Source: CAZWLY01 sp964634465 (GTDB lineage Bacteria > Desulfobacterota > Desulfarculia > G963662305). From it: a DNA stretch of 64,000 bases. The notes beneath the pieces were generated by a model. It was given only the letters and a program-made list of their open reading frames with translations. It had not been told where the DNA came from and did not search any database. The stretch lies in the NCBI GenBank assembly GCA_964634465.1, contig CAZWLY010000003.1, forward strand, positions 62,001 through 126,000, written 5' to 3'. Made by a program: the position numbers and the translations under genes. Below, in pieces: positions 42,569 to 50,046 of the stretch (positions are counted from its first letter, which is position 1; the number at the start of each line of letters is the position of its first letter).

Positions 42569-43957
42569 GTGAAGAATAAGACCGGATTGCTCAACGCCGC
42601 TTTGATCGCGGCCGGATCGCTCTTCGTCTTGACCGCGGTCATGGTCTGGCGCGGCCACGGCCATCAGTTGTGGTTGGTCCACAACGCCGCGGCCACGGCG
42701 GTGCTGTTCATCCTGCCGCTGGTCTTGGCCGTCCTCTTTTTCGTCGCGGTGCGATTTTCGCCCCGGGCCAAGCTTCGGCTGCTGGGCTCGTTGATCTCCA
42801 TCGGCCTGACCGTGCTCGTCCTGGAGACGACCCTGGAGTTGGGCCGGAGATGGCTCAAGAGCGCCGACGGGATCGACGACCGCTCCCGGGCCGAGGTGGT
42901 CTACGACCAGCGCCAGCGGGGGGTGAAGGCCTATCCGGTCAGTTGCGCCCGCCACTACGTCGGTCGCTTCAAGCTCGACGGCCGGCCGGTGCTGCCCCTT
43001 TCCAGCCTGGCCAACGCCTTCATCGTCCACTGCAACGAGAGCGGCCAGATGGCCGTCTACGTCAGCGACGAGCACGGTTTCAACAACCCCAAGGGGCTGT
43101 GGCGGCCGGGGAAGGCGGCGGTGATGTTGGTCGGCGACTCCATGGTTCTCGGCGACTGCGTCCCGCCGGAGAAGAACATGGCCGCCGACTTGAGGCGGCG
43201 GTATCCGGGCACGATCAACGTCGGCTGCCGGGGCAACGGCCCCTTGACCATGCTGGCCACCATCCGGGAGTACGGGACCTTTCTCAAACCCCGGATCGTG
43301 GTTTGGTGCTACGCCGAGACCAACGACTTGATCGAGCTGAAGCACGAACTGGCCGAGGGCTTTCTGACCAACTATCTCGACCCCGGCTTCAGCCAGGGGC
43401 TGGTGGCGAGGCGGGTCGAGATCGACCGGCTGATCGCCGACTTCCTGGAGCGGAAGATCGCCCGGGAGTCGGGGCGTATTGAAGCGGCCCGGCGGCGGGA
43501 GCGGCTCTGGGCTTCGATTTTGCGGCTGGACATCATCCGCACCGCGACCGGGCTCTTTTTCACCGATCCGGTGACGAAGAAAGCCGCCCTGGCCGTTCCC
43601 GCAGCCAGCCGCCTTTCCGAGGCCACCTTTTCGGCCTTCGAGAAGACGCTGGCCAGGGCCAAGGCCGACGTGGAGTCGTGGGGCGGCCGACTGGTCTTCG
43701 CCTACCTGCCGGGCTGGAAGCGGTTCAAGGGAGAGCCGGGGGACTACCGGTACCATGACCGGATCATCAAAATCGCCGACTCGCTGGGCCTGCCCATAGT
43801 GGACCTGGTCCCGGTCTTCGCCGACCAGCCGGACATCTTTTCGCTTTTCGCCAGGGGGGATTCGGCCTGGGCCCACTACAACCCGGCCGGCTACAAGCTG
43901 GCCGCGGAGCGCATCGCCGCCGCGGTCGAATCGCTCGCCGCCGGCCCGGACAAATGA
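42569..43957 (+). CDS. Membrane-anchored SGNH/GDSL-hydrolase-like protein
   Basis: A 462-residue protein. Three hydrophobic helices occupy about 8-28, 42-62 and 68-92; the rest is an SGNH-type domain. Block I is VGDSMVLGD with Ser191; NVGCRGNGP and YAETND resemble blocks II and III (Gly and Asn); His436 is in WAHYNPAGY. The Asp lies five residues before this His instead of the usual three, so the triad may be altered. Such domains act in O-acetylation or deacetylation of glycans (AlgX/AlgJ-like). GTG start at 42569 with GGAG eight bases upstream. Confidence 0.7.
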   Translation: MKNKTGLLNAALIAAGSLFVLTAVMVWRGHGHQLWLVHNAAATAVLFILPLVLAVLFFVAVRFSPRAKLRLLGSLISIGLTVLVLETTLELGRRWLKSADGIDDRSRAEVVYDQRQRGVKAYPVSCARHYVGRFKLDGRPVLPLSSLANAFIVHCNESGQMAVYVSDEHGFNNPKGLWRPGKAAVMLVGDSMVLGDCVPPEKNMAADLRRRYPGTINVGCRGNGPLTMLATIREYGTFLKPRIVVWCYAETNDLIELKHELAEGFLTNYLDPGFSQGLVARRVEIDRLIADFLERKIARESGRIEAARRRERLWASILRLDIIRTATGLFFTDPVTKKAALAVPAASRLSEATFSAFEKTLARAKADVESWGGRLVFAYLPGWKRFKGEPGDYRYHDRIIKIADSLGLPIVDLVPVFADQPDIFSLFARGDSAWAHYNPAGYKLAAERIAAAVESLAAGPDK

Positions 43958-43979
43958 ATCGAGGGCCGGTTTCGCCGAC

Positions 43980-44008
43980 TTGCCAAATCCGTCCTAATAG
44001 TTTACATT
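43980..44008 (+). promoter_or_regulatory. Possible sigma70-type promoter before the first carbamoyltransferase
   Basis: TTGCCA (43980-43985, 5 of 6) and TACATT (44003-44008, 4 of 6) are 17 bases apart in a 182 bp, locally AT-richer spacer. It would give a leader of about 125 bases before the ATG at 44140. Confidence 0.42.
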
Positions 44009-44139
44009 TGGTCGCTTGATCGAGCCGTCGGCCCCGTTCCGATCGGCGGCGGGGATGGTCCCGTCGCCGCGGCGCGGACGAAAACCGAGACAAGCGCCGC
44101 TGAGAAGAGCGCCGATCTTACGGCGCGCTGGTGAACTCG

Positions 44140-45930
44140 ATGTTTATTCTTGGGATTTCCTGCTTTTATCACGACTCCGCCGCTGCTTTGCTCAAGGACG
44201 GCGTGCTCATCGCCGCCGCCGAGGAGGAGCGATTCTCCCGGATCAAGCACGACCGCGGCTTCCCCTCTCAAGCCATCGACTTCTGCCTGCGCCGGGCCGG
44301 CATCGGCGGACGGGAGCTGGATTACGTCGTCTTCTATGAAAAGCCGCTGAGAAAGTTCGAGCGGATCCTTTTGGGTTCACTGGCTACCGTGCCCGGCTCC
44401 TGGAAGCTCTTCCAGGAGTCGATCACCCACTGGTTCAAAGAGAAGCTGTGGGTCGAAAGTCTGCTGGAGAAGAAGATCGGCCTGCCCAGGGACAAGATCC
44501 TCTTCGTCGAGCACCATGTCTCCCACGCCGCCTCGTCGCTGTTCTGCTCGCCCTTCGAGGAGGCGGCCATCCTGACCGTGGACGGCGTCGGCGAGTGGAC
44601 CTCGACCGCCATGGGCGTCGGCCGGGCCTCGTGGCAGGACGGCGGTCTCAACAGCATCGAGCTGACCCACGAGATGCGCTTCCCCCAGTCGCTGGGTCTG
44701 TTGTACTCGGCCTTCACCGCCTTTCTGGGGTTCAAGGTCAACGGCGGCGAGTACAAGGTCATGGGCATGGCCCCCTACGGCGAACCCAAGTACGTCGAGG
44801 ACGTCTACAAGGTGATCGAGGTGGACGAGACCGGCGCCTTCCGCCTCGACATGGACTACTTCACCTTCCACTACTCGCCGTACAAATCCTACAGCCGGAA
44901 GTTCGAGCGGTTGTTCGGCCAGGGCCGGGTGCCGGAGAGCGAGTTCTTCACCCGGACCACCCACCCCAACAAAGACCACCCCCACTGGGACGACCGGGCG
45001 GCCGAGGCCAACCAGAAGTACGCCGACATCGCCGCTTCGATCCAACTGGTGACCGAGGAGACGCTGCTCAAAATGGCCCGCCACCTCCAGAGAAGCACCG
45101 ACCAGACAAAGCTGTGCCTGGCCGGGGGCGTGGCCTTGAACTCGGTGGCCAACGGCCGGATATTGAACGAGACCGACTTCGAGGAGATATTCATCCAACC
45201 GGCCGCCGGCGACTCCGGCGGGGCCGTCGGGGCGGCGCTGTACGCCTATCACGTCTTGCTCAAACAGCCCCGCCGGTTCGTCATGGAACACGCCTTTTGG
45301 GGCGAGGAGTACGCCGAGAGCGAGATCGCGTCCTTCCTGCGGACCCAGGGCATCGATCACGAGGTCATCGACGGCGAGGATATCCTGACCGACCTGGTGG
45401 CCGAGGAGCTGGCCCGGGGCAAGGTGATCGGTTGGTTCCAGGGCCGCTTCGAGTGGGGACCGCGGGCGTTGGGCAACCGCTCCATCCTGGCCGACCCCCG
45501 CTCGGCCGAAATGAAGGACGTGGTCAACACCAAGATCAAGTTCAGAGAGCCGTTCAGACCCTTCGCCCCGGTCCTTCTCGAAAAGGACGCGCCCCACTTC
45601 TTCGAGCACCTCGACGGGGCGAAGCGCCAGTACCCCGAGCGCTACATGCTCCTGGTCCTGCCCTTCAAGGACGGCGCCGGCGACAAAGCCCAGGCGGTCA
45701 ATCACCTCGGCACCGGTCGGCTCCAGACCGTCCGGCCCGAGTGGAACCCCCGCTACGCCGCCCTGGTGGAGAAGTTCGGCCAGCTCACGGGCGTGCCGGT
45801 GCTTTTGAACACCAGCTTCAACCTGCGGGGCGAGCCGATCGTCACCAGCCCCGCCAACGCCTTCAACACCTTCTCCAACTCCGGCATCGACATGCTGGTC
45901 TTGGGTAACTTCATCGTCAGGAAACCATGA
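44140..45930 (+). CDS. O-carbamoyltransferase (NodU/SxtI family), copy 1
   Basis: A 596-residue enzyme that transfers a carbamoyl group from carbamoyl phosphate, via carbamoyl-adenylate, to a hydroxyl. Markers are GISCFYHDSAAAL at the N-terminus, EHHVSHAAS with metal-binding His residues, TVDGVGEW, GEYKVMGMAPYGEP and, in the YrdC-like C-terminal part, FEWGPRALGNRSIL. The likely substrate is a surface glycan sugar. I prefer the ATG at 44140 over the GTG at 44131. It overlaps a methyltransferase gene by 4 bp and is followed by small membrane proteins of the type found beside SxtI. Confidence 0.9.
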   Translation: MFILGISCFYHDSAAALLKDGVLIAAAEEERFSRIKHDRGFPSQAIDFCLRRAGIGGRELDYVVFYEKPLRKFERILLGSLATVPGSWKLFQESITHWFKEKLWVESLLEKKIGLPRDKILFVEHHVSHAASSLFCSPFEEAAILTVDGVGEWTSTAMGVGRASWQDGGLNSIELTHEMRFPQSLGLLYSAFTAFLGFKVNGGEYKVMGMAPYGEPKYVEDVYKVIEVDETGAFRLDMDYFTFHYSPYKSYSRKFERLFGQGRVPESEFFTRTTHPNKDHPHWDDRAAEANQKYADIAASIQLVTEETLLKMARHLQRSTDQTKLCLAGGVALNSVANGRILNETDFEEIFIQPAAGDSGGAVGAALYAYHVLLKQPRRFVMEHAFWGEEYAESEIASFLRTQGIDHEVIDGEDILTDLVAEELARGKVIGWFQGRFEWGPRALGNRSILADPRSAEMKDVVNTKIKFREPFRPFAPVLLEKDAPHFFEHLDGAKRQYPERYMLLVLPFKDGAGDKAQAVNHLGTGRLQTVRPEWNPRYAALVEKFGQLTGVPVLLNTSFNLRGEPIVTSPANAFNTFSNSGIDMLVLGNFIVRKP

Positions 45931-46982
45931 ACGGCCAGGCGAACAGGATCTCGAAGACCGCCGGGTGGCTGAGGACCGACCTGGCCGAGAGCCTGGTCTG
46001 TCCCCACTGCGGCTCTCGGCTCAGCGGCGAGACCGACGCCTTCCGGTGCGCCGCCTGCGAGTGGGACTACCCGGTCATCGACGGCATCCCCCGCCTGTTC
46101 GCGCCCGACGACGACGCCCCGCCGGGCGACGTAACCGAGATGGTCAAGGCCTTTTACGAGGAAACGCCGTTTCCCAATTACGACGGCCTGGAGACGGTGG
46201 AGGACTTGAGGGCCAAGTCCCGCCAGGGACTCTTCGCCCGGTTGCTGGACAACCAGATCAGTCTCCAGGCGCGGGTGCTGGAGGTCGGCTGCGGCACCGG
46301 CCAGTTGACCAACTTCCTGGCCGCCTCCGGCCGGGAGGTCTACGGCACCGACATGTGCCTCAACTCCCTCGGCCTGGCCCAGGAGTTCGCCCTCAGAAAC
46401 GGCATCGAGCGGGTCGCCTTCATCCAGATGAACCTGTTCAAGCCGGTCTTCCCCCCGGGATCCTTCGATCTGGTCATCTCCAACGGCGTCCTGCATCACA
46501 CCAGCGACCCCCAGGGCGGTTTCGAGGCCATCGGGCGGCTGGTCAAGCCCGGCGGGCACATCATCATCGGCCTCTACAACACCTACGGCCGACTGTGGAC
46601 CGATTGGCGGCGGAGTGTGTTTAAGCTCTTCGGTCGGCGGGCCCGATTTCTGGACCCCCATCTCAGAAAGGACGCCATCGGCGAGACCAAGCAAGAGGCT
46701 TGGTTCGCCGATCAGTACCAGCATCCCCACGAGTCCAAGCACACCTACGGCGAGGCGCTGGCCTGGTTCGAGGCGGCCGGGTTCGATTTCGTGATGAGCC
46801 TGCCCAAGCCGAGGCCGCTGGAAACCTTCGCCGAACACGACAGTCTGTTCTCGCCGATCGATCCGGGTACGCCTCTCTCCAGGGGGTTGGTCCAACTGTT
46901 GCTCTTTCTTAGAGGCGGCCCGGAGGGCGGCTTCTTCACCATGATCGGGCGTAAGCGCGGCCGGCCGAAAAAGAACGATTGA
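45927..46982 (+). CDS. SAM-dependent methyltransferase with N-terminal zinc ribbon
   Basis: A 351-residue class-I methyltransferase. Cys25, Cys28, Cys41 and Cys44 form a Trm112-like zinc ribbon (CPHC and CAAC) in the first 60 residues. The SAM motif LEVGCGTGQ is at 118-126, followed by GTDMCLNSLGLA and a post-motif SNGVLHHT. It probably methylates a sugar or a small molecule linked to the carbamoylated glycan. ATG start in an ATGA overlap with the carbamoyltransferase. Confidence 0.83.
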   Translation: MNGQANRISKTAGWLRTDLAESLVCPHCGSRLSGETDAFRCAACEWDYPVIDGIPRLFAPDDDAPPGDVTEMVKAFYEETPFPNYDGLETVEDLRAKSRQGLFARLLDNQISLQARVLEVGCGTGQLTNFLAASGREVYGTDMCLNSLGLAQEFALRNGIERVAFIQMNLFKPVFPPGSFDLVISNGVLHHTSDPQGGFEAIGRLVKPGGHIIIGLYNTYGRLWTDWRRSVFKLFGRRARFLDPHLRKDAIGETKQEAWFADQYQHPHESKHTYGEALAWFEAAGFDFVMSLPKPRPLETFAEHDSLFSPIDPGTPLSRGLVQLLLFLRGGPEGGFFTMIGRKRGRPKKND

Positions 46983-46997
46983 CAGCCAGAGGTGGCA

Positions 46998-47171
46998 ATG
47001 TTTCGCGGCACCATATCCAAAATAAAGACCGTCGGTCAGTTCTTCGGGGCGCTGTGGCGCAGCAAGTACTGGTGGCTTCTGCCGCCGATGCTCGTCCTGT
47101 TCGTCCTGGGCGTCCTGGCCCTGTTGGCCACATCTTCGGCCGTCTCGCCGCTCATCTACGCCCTGTTCTAG
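46998..47171 (+). CDS. DUF5989/SxtK-like single-helix small membrane protein, copy 1 (57 residues)
   Basis: A 57-codon gene with AGAGG ahead of the ATG. It reads FFGALWRSKYWWLLPP, one hydrophobic helix (about 28-46), then SSAVSPLIYALF at the end. This matches the second short gene at 53540 (EFLKVRKKFWLLP, then GSAVAPFIYTLF) in length, topology and C-terminus. Such proteins accompany O-carbamoyltransferases (SxtK next to SxtI in saxitoxin clusters; DUF5989). The gene is 15 bp after the methyltransferase. Its job is unknown; a membrane cofactor of the transferase is likely. Confidence 0.78.
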   Translation: MFRGTISKIKTVGQFFGALWRSKYWWLLPPMLVLFVLGVLALLATSSAVSPLIYALF

Positions 47172-47368
47172 CGGTGCGGCCCTTGAACGCCTTGTCGAAC
47201 AGGGCCGGATGGGGTGACGGCGGGAAGCGCCGGCGGCGGCCGTCTTGCCGGCCGGGCCAAAAAGGCAGCTTCGAGACCGGCGAGACGATCGCGGCCGGCC
47301 CCGGCCCCGGCTAACCCGCTTGGGAGACGCTGCCCGAGCGGTCCGAAGAGCGTTTTGAGGAGGATCGA

Positions 47369-47662
47369 ATGTGGTCCACACTTGGTTACATCGCCCTCGT
47401 CCTGCTGCCCCTGGTCGGCTACTCCATCGGCGCGGTGGCGGCCAGCCGGCGGAGTGAAAATCGAGACGGCGACGACCCGGCGCCGAGCATGATCGACACC
47501 CTGGCCGTGGTCGCGATTTGGGTGGGCGCCTTCATCAGCCATGGCTACGGCCTGGGCCACCTGGCGGCCGCCCTGATCTGGTTGGGCGTCGCCCTGGCGA
47601 CCGGGTTCATCCTGGCCAAGGTCCAGACCGGACCGGGCGGGTTCAACCCGTTAACCTCGTAA
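47369..47662 (+). CDS. Small membrane protein with about three helices, in the first carbamoyltransferase cassette
   Basis: A 97-residue protein with helices near 6-24, 44-60 and 64-83. The ATG has a strong GAGGAGGA ribosome site a few bases upstream. I recognise no family. Its place between the DUF5989-type gene and a SxtJ C-terminal-like gene suggests it may supply the helices that the latter lacks. The 197 bp before it (47172-47368) shows no gene or clear signal. Confidence 0.62.
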   Translation: MWSTLGYIALVLLPLVGYSIGAVAASRRSENRDGDDPAPSMIDTLAVVAIWVGAFISHGYGLGHLAAALIWLGVALATGFILAKVQTGPGGFNPLTS

Positions 47663-47679
47663 CTCCAAGGGGATGAGCA

Positions 47680-47916
47680 TTGGCTGACCAGACCAGAACC
47701 GGCCGCTGGGCCAGATTCAAATCCTTCACCCGGGCCATGGGCAATTTCCAGTGGCGGGTGCTTCTAAACCTGTTCTTCGTCGTGCTTTGGGCCCCCTGCG
47801 GCTTTGTCGCCCGCCTGGTCAGCGACCCGCTGGCCATCAAGCGCCGGCCGGAGTCGCTGTGGCTGCCCCGGCGAAGCCAACCCGACGACCTCGAAACCGC
47901 CAGAAGCCAGACCTGA
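47680..47916 (+). CDS. Reduced SxtJ-like membrane protein (C-terminal part only)
   Basis: A 78-residue protein. Its single helix (LLNLFFVVLWAPCGFVARL) and the following DPLAIKRRPESLWLPR match the last helix and tail of the SxtJ-type protein at 53099 (FYLVVTPMGLVIRLFGKDLLDKK, then SSYWHLRP). The first two SxtJ helices are missing. The TTG start has AAGGGG about eight bases upstream. Either SxtJ has been split with the gene at 47369 or it has been shortened; the spacing and ribosome site suggest it is still expressed. Confidence 0.6.
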   Translation: MADQTRTGRWARFKSFTRAMGNFQWRVLLNLFFVVLWAPCGFVARLVSDPLAIKRRPESLWLPRRSQPDDLETARSQT

Positions 47917-47925
47917 ACTCCCCCA

Positions 47926-47940
47926 CCCCCGATTGGGGGG
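47926..47940 (+). promoter_or_regulatory. Hairpin that covers the ribosome site of the next GT4 gene
   Basis: Five C bases (47926-47930) can pair with G bases (47935-47939), leaving a four-base loop. The G-run is the only Shine-Dalgarno-like stretch for the TTG start at 47947. The preceding gene stops at 47916, so a ribosome finishing there would open the hairpin, which suggests translational coupling. No T-run follows, so it is not a terminator. Confidence 0.35.
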
Positions 47941-47946
47941 ACGGCC

Positions 47947-49071
47947 TTGAAGCCGAAAATCCTGCATCTGATCACCAACCTGACCGTGGGCGGAGCCGAG
48001 GTCCACCTGCGGGAGCTTTTGTCCGGGCTGAATCGGGACAAGTACCACCTGGAGGTGGCCTACTTCTACGAGTTCCCCGGCTCGCCGCCGCTGCGGGACG
48101 ATTTCGAGGCCCTGGGGCTGGCGGTCCACCACCTCGACGGACGCTCCAGGCTCAGCCTGGGCGCTTTGGGACGACTGATCCGGTTGATCCGAAACGGCCG
48201 TTTCGACATCGTCCACACCCACCTGTTCAGAGCCGATCTCTATGGCTCCCTGGCCGCCCGGTTCAGTCCCCGGACGATCCTGATCAACTCGGTCCACAAC
48301 CCGGAGGACTTCTACGCCAAGCGGTGGGTGGCGGCGCTGGGCCGCTGGGCGGCCCGGCGTCAGGCCAAGACCCTCGTCATCTCCAAGGCCGTCGGCGATC
48401 ACTTGGCCCACCATCTGAATCTCCCCCCGGAACGGATGGAGTTGATTTACTATGGGCATGTGCCCAAAAAAAGACAAGGGTACGATATCAGGCAAGAATA
48501 TCATATTCCATCCGAGGCTCCGGTGGTCGGGACGGTCGGACGGCTGGCCAAGCAGAAGGGACAGGATCACTTAATCAGGGCAATGGCCCAGGTTTGCAGA
48601 AGACTGCCCGAGGCCCGTTGCCTCATCGTTGGGCTGGACGCCGAGGGCCTCGGTCCAAGGCTTCAGGCCGAAATCGACCGGTTGGAGTTGACCGACCGGG
48701 TGATTTTGACCGGGTTCCGCTCCCAAATTCCGGACGTCATGGCCGCCTTCGATGTTTTCTGCCTGCCCTCTCTCTGGGAGGGTTTCGGCATGGTTCTGAT
48801 CGAGGCCATGGCCGAGGCGCGGCCGGTGGTGGCCAGCCGGGCCGGGTCCATCCCCGAGGTGGTCGAGGAGGGCGTCACCGGCCTGTTGATCGAGCCGGGC
48901 GACGAGGCCGGCCTGGCCGACGCGCTCCTGCGGCTTTTGACCGACAGGAAACTGGCCGCCGAGATGGGCGCGGCCGGACGAAGGCGGCAGGAGAGGCTCT
49001 ATTCCCGCCGGGCGATGGTCGAATCGACGGAACGGCTCTATGATGATATGCTGAACGCCGAAAAGCGTTAG
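47947..49071 (+). CDS. Glycosyltransferase family 4 protein
   Basis: A 374-residue GT4 enzyme with a TTG start. LHLITNLTVGGAEVHLREL is the typical N-terminal acceptor loop; VGTVGRLAKQKGQDHLIRA, LIVGLDAEGLGPRLQ and SLWEGFGMVLIEAMAEARPVVAS form the donor domain with the E(x7)E glutamates. Between about 48440 and 48740 the DNA is clearly less GC-rich and contains an A7 run (48466-48472), unlike the flanks, which may mark a recombined segment. It should add a sugar in the cytoplasm. Confidence 0.83.
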   Translation: MKPKILHLITNLTVGGAEVHLRELLSGLNRDKYHLEVAYFYEFPGSPPLRDDFEALGLAVHHLDGRSRLSLGALGRLIRLIRNGRFDIVHTHLFRADLYGSLAARFSPRTILINSVHNPEDFYAKRWVAALGRWAARRQAKTLVISKAVGDHLAHHLNLPPERMELIYYGHVPKKRQGYDIRQEYHIPSEAPVVGTVGRLAKQKGQDHLIRAMAQVCRRLPEARCLIVGLDAEGLGPRLQAEIDRLELTDRVILTGFRSQIPDVMAAFDVFCLPSLWEGFGMVLIEAMAEARPVVASRAGSIPEVVEEGVTGLLIEPGDEAGLADALLRLLTDRKLAAEMGAAGRRRQERLYSRRAMVESTERLYDDMLNAEKR

Positions 49072-49117
49072 CGTCGAATCCGAACTCAATCACCATCATC
49101 AAAACAAGGAGGGGGTC

Positions 49118-49906
49118 GTGTTGAAAGGTCGGCTAGTCGTAAGTCTGGGGCTTCTGGTCGTCTTGGCGCTCGGTTGGACCGGGTCCGCCCAGGCCTTGCC
49201 GGGCGGCGTCACCTTCGAGGCCGCAGCCGGCATCTGGAGCCAACAACCTAGCGGAACCGGCACCTGGTCGGGCGTCGAGGTGGACGTCAAAGACGACCTG
49301 GGTCTGGGTTCCAAGATCGGCTTCGAGGGCTGGATCCGCCTGGAGCACCCCTTGCCGTTCTTGCCCGACTTCAAGTTCCAGTACACCCCGATCAACTTGA
49401 GCGGCGACGGCGTGATCAGCCAGAGCTTCACCTGGCAGAACCACCTCTTCATCGTCTCGACGCCGGTGGAGAGCGACCTCAGGCTCAACATGGCCGACCT
49501 GACCGCCTACTGGCACGTGCCCATGCTTCGGGACGCCACCAACGGCAGCGTCGATCTGACCTGGGGTCTGACCGCCCGACTGGTGAGCAGCAAGCTGGCG
49601 GTCAAGGACACGATCTTCAGCGTCGAGATAAGCGACAGCTACTCCGGCGTCCTGCCCTTGCTCTACGCCGGAGTCAGGATCCACCCGATCAACTACCTGG
49701 CCTTCCTGGCCGAAGTTCGAGGCATCGGCTACAGCGGCAACTCGACCATCGACGGTCTGGTCGAGCTCCAGGTGTTTCCCTATCTCAAGAACGTCTTCCT
49801 CGGCCTGGGCTATCGGATCGCCACTCTCAAGACCGAAGATATGGGCGATTTCGACCTGGACGTGAAGATGCAGGGCTGGTTCCTCGAAGTCGGGGTCAGG
49901 TTCTAG
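49118..49906 (+). CDS. Outer-membrane beta-barrel protein (TIGR04219-like)
   Basis: A 262-residue exported protein. Residues 1-26 are a Sec signal peptide (hydrophobic core, then SAQA as cleavage site). The mature part alternates polar and hydrophobic residues as in a beta-barrel and ends in Phe (VGVRF), the usual signal for outer-membrane assembly. It resembles the TIGR04219 barrel group. The GTG at 49118 follows AAGGAGGGGG; a TTG one codon later fits the spacing better. Its role with the glycan genes is not known. Confidence 0.72.
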   Translation: MLKGRLVVSLGLLVVLALGWTGSAQALPGGVTFEAAAGIWSQQPSGTGTWSGVEVDVKDDLGLGSKIGFEGWIRLEHPLPFLPDFKFQYTPINLSGDGVISQSFTWQNHLFIVSTPVESDLRLNMADLTAYWHVPMLRDATNGSVDLTWGLTARLVSSKLAVKDTIFSVEISDSYSGVLPLLYAGVRIHPINYLAFLAEVRGIGYSGNSTIDGLVELQVFPYLKNVFLGLGYRIATLKTEDMGDFDLDVKMQGWFLEVGVRF

Positions 49907-49948
49907 GCCGGCGCCTGGAAACGATATATGAATCAAGCGACGGGCGTA

Positions 49949-50016
49949 CTCTCCGAAGAGGGAGAGCAGGGAATCCTCCGTCCCAAGAACCCGTCCTTGT
50001 CTGAAGGTAAGGGACG
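49949..50016 (+). promoter_or_regulatory. Structured leader before the aminotransferase gene
   Basis: The 140 bp gap 49907-50046 holds a perfect 6 bp hairpin (49949-49954 with 49961-49966) and a 6 bp long-range stem (49979-49984 with 50011-50016). No T-run follows. It does not match a riboswitch I know; a general 5' leader structure is the safest reading. Confidence 0.3.
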
Positions 50017-50046
50017 CAATCCCAATCGTTCGGAATTGTTGAGACG

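Noticed and set aside
47172..47368. A further small gene in the gap of the first carbamoyltransferase cassette
   Set aside because: Short frames here have no ribosome site and unusual codon use; none resembles neighbouring proteins.
49970..50030. A cyclic-di-GMP (GEMM-I) riboswitch, because of a GGGACGCAA-like stretch
   Set aside because: The conserved 5' half with CAGGGCAAACC and the tetraloop-receptor arrangement are missing, so the match is only a short chance string.
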